Shown here: positions 62,966 to 64,000 of the stretch, piece by piece
How positions within the stretch are numbered: the stretch's first letter is position 1
Layout: each line of letters starts with the position of its first letter
Origin: an uncultured Verrucomicrobiota bacterium
GTDB lineage: Bacteria; Verrucomicrobiota; Verrucomicrobiia; Limisphaerales; UBA9464
Reading direction: 5' to 3'
Assembly (NCBI GenBank): GCA_903916195.1
Contig: CAIWVP010000020.1
Location: 1-64,000 of the forward strand
Length of the DNA: 64,000 bases
The notes under the pieces: model-generated
The model's input: the letters and a program-made list of their open reading frames with translations, nothing else
Told to the model about the DNA's origin: nothing
Database searches by the model: none
Made by a program: the position numbers and the translations under genes

Positions 62966-64000
62966 ATGCCATTGCCCACCGCCAAGGACAAACCGCTCTT
63001 CACTCCCGGCCCGCTGACCACGTCGCTCTCGGTCAAGCAGGCCATGCTCCACGATGCCGGGTCCTGGCACTGGGAGTTCAACGCCAAGGTCAAGGCTCTC
63101 CGCGCCCGCATCCTCGGCATCGCCGGCCTGCACCAGGCCGGTGGCTGGGAAGCCGTGCTGCTCCAGGGCAGCGGCACGTTCGGCGTGGAATCGGTCTTCG
63201 CCACCTGCGTGCCGCCCACGGGCAAGGTGGCCGTGCTGAGCAACGGGGCCTACGGCGAGCGCATGGTGCTGATGCTCCAGGCGCAGCGGATCCCGCATGC
63301 CGTCCTTCGCACCATCGAGGACACGCCGAACGATCCGGCGGCGCTCGACGCGCTGCTCGCGGCCGATCCGGCCATCACCCACGTCGCCGCCGTCCATTGC
63401 GAGACGACCACCGGCATCCTCAACGACATCGCCGCGCTCGGCGCGGTCACCCGCAAGCACGGGCGCACCTACATCGTCGACGCGATGAGCAGCTTCGGCG
63501 CCTATCCGATCGACTTCGACGCCTGCTCCATCGATTTCCTCATCTCCTCGGCGAACAAGTGCCTCGAAGGCGTTCCCGGCTTCAGCTTCGTCATCGGCCG
63601 ACGCGCGGCGTTCTTCGCCACCGAAGGCTGGGCGCGGAGCCTGAGCCTGGATCTGCTCAGCCAGTTGAAGGGGTTCGAGAAGACCGGCCAGTTCCGCTAC
63701 ACGCCGCCGACCCACAGCATCCTCGCTTTCGAGCAGGCGCTCGACGAGTTCGACGGGGAAGGGGGGATCGAGGGCCGCGCGGCGCGCTACCGGCACAACC
63801 ACGAGACGCTCCTCGCCGGCATGGCCATGCTCGGGATGCGGCCGTACCTCCGTCCCGAGGTGCAGAGCCACATCATCACCAGCTTTCCGTTCCCGACGGA
63901 TCCGAAGTTCACTTTCGACGTGTTCTACCGCCTCGTGTCCGACAAGGGATTCATCCTCTATCCCGGCAAGATCAGCCAGGCCGACACCTTCCGCATCGGC
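62966..64000 (+). CDS. phnW: 2-aminoethylphosphonate-pyruvate transaminase, 3' end outside window
   Basis: The first 345 residues of a class-V aminotransferase. The start LFTPGPLTTSLSVKQAML, the substrate loop GSWHWEFNAKV, LQGSGTFGVESV, VHCETTTGILNDI, VDAMSSFGAYP and the PLP-binding Lys198 in SSANKCLEGVPGF are all diagnostic for PhnW. PhnW moves the amino group of 2-aminoethylphosphonate to pyruvate, giving phosphonoacetaldehyde and alanine, the first step of that phosphonate degradation route. The window ends about 20-30 codons before the expected stop. PhnX or PhnA/PhnY partners may lie beyond the edge. Confidence 0.9.
   Translation, partial: MPLPTAKDKPLFTPGPLTTSLSVKQAMLHDAGSWHWEFNAKVKALRARILGIAGLHQAGGWEAVLLQGSGTFGVESVFATCVPPTGKVAVLSNGAYGERMVLMLQAQRIPHAVLRTIEDTPNDPAALDALLAADPAITHVAAVHCETTTGILNDIAALGAVTRKHGRTYIVDAMSSFGAYPIDFDACSIDFLISSANKCLEGVPGFSFVIGRRAAFFATEGWARSLSLDLLSQLKGFEKTGQFRYTPPTHSILAFEQALDEFDGEGGIEGRAARYRHNHETLLAGMAMLGMRPYLRPEVQSHIITSFPFPTDPKFTFDVFYRLVSDKGFILYPGKISQADTFRIG

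Overview
This is a GC-rich, gene-dense chromosomal window. It almost certainly comes from a Verrucomicrobiota (PVC superphylum) bacterium. The evidence is a complete four-gene 'Verru_Chthon cassette' of pseudopilin-like proteins (order D-B-C-A), two PVC-type HEAT-repeat haem (CxxCH) proteins, a PVC-style degenerate SGNH protein, many exported proteins with signal peptides, and several prepilin-type N-termini. No rRNA, tRNA, CRISPR array or insertion sequence was seen.

Layout. 1-3.3 kb: a beta-barrel outer-membrane protein, an MnmC-like methyltransferase and a small HExxE metalloprotein. 3.4-14.8 kb (minus strand): a compact run of three very large, membrane-embedded proteins, namely a dihaem cytochrome c with a multi-helix C-terminus, a GMC oxidoreductase-patatin fusion and a DUF4331-catalase-like fusion. 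All lie downstream of an AT-rich island with a promoter-like sequence and inverted repeats. This is the most unusual part of the window and may be a membrane lipid or hydrophobic-substrate oxidation system (inference). 15.3-20.7 kb (minus): a probable operon of FAH-family hydrolase, [2Fe-2S] ferredoxin, SGNH-like protein and PVC haem protein. 20.8-23.9 kb: a glycine-rich RRM protein with a clear terminator, an ArsC/Spx-like protein, an FG-GAP protein and a small membrane protein. 23.9-28.7 kb: an NtrC-type sigma-54 response regulator and its likely partner histidine kinase, flanking a small exported helical protein (with a sigma-54-like promoter) and an outer-membrane barrel.

28.7-36.4 kb: an exported beta-propeller, an SDR dehydrogenase, a ROK-family kinase-like protein and a second PVC haem protein. 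36.6-37.2 kb: a BrnT/BrnA toxin-antitoxin pair with a consensus-like promoter and an overlapping palindromic operator. 37.2-54.6 kb: two pseudopilins, then cassette proteins D, B, C and A, partly with ATGA stop/start overlaps. A 2842-residue exported subtilisin-like protease with six C-terminal repeats follows directly. 54.6-58.7 kb: a PfkB-family sugar kinase, an HrpB-type helicase and a TMEM14-like membrane protein. 58.9-64 kb: a PQQ-dependent sugar dehydrogenase-like protein, a possible cytochrome remnant, a TlpA-like thioredoxin, an exported alkaline-phosphatase-superfamily phosphodiesterase and a 2-aminoethylphosphonate transaminase cut by the window end.

Functionally the window is dominated by cell-envelope biology: exported redox enzymes, pseudopilins, beta-propellers, barrels and signalling. 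All family calls come from reading motifs by eye; no database search was possible.
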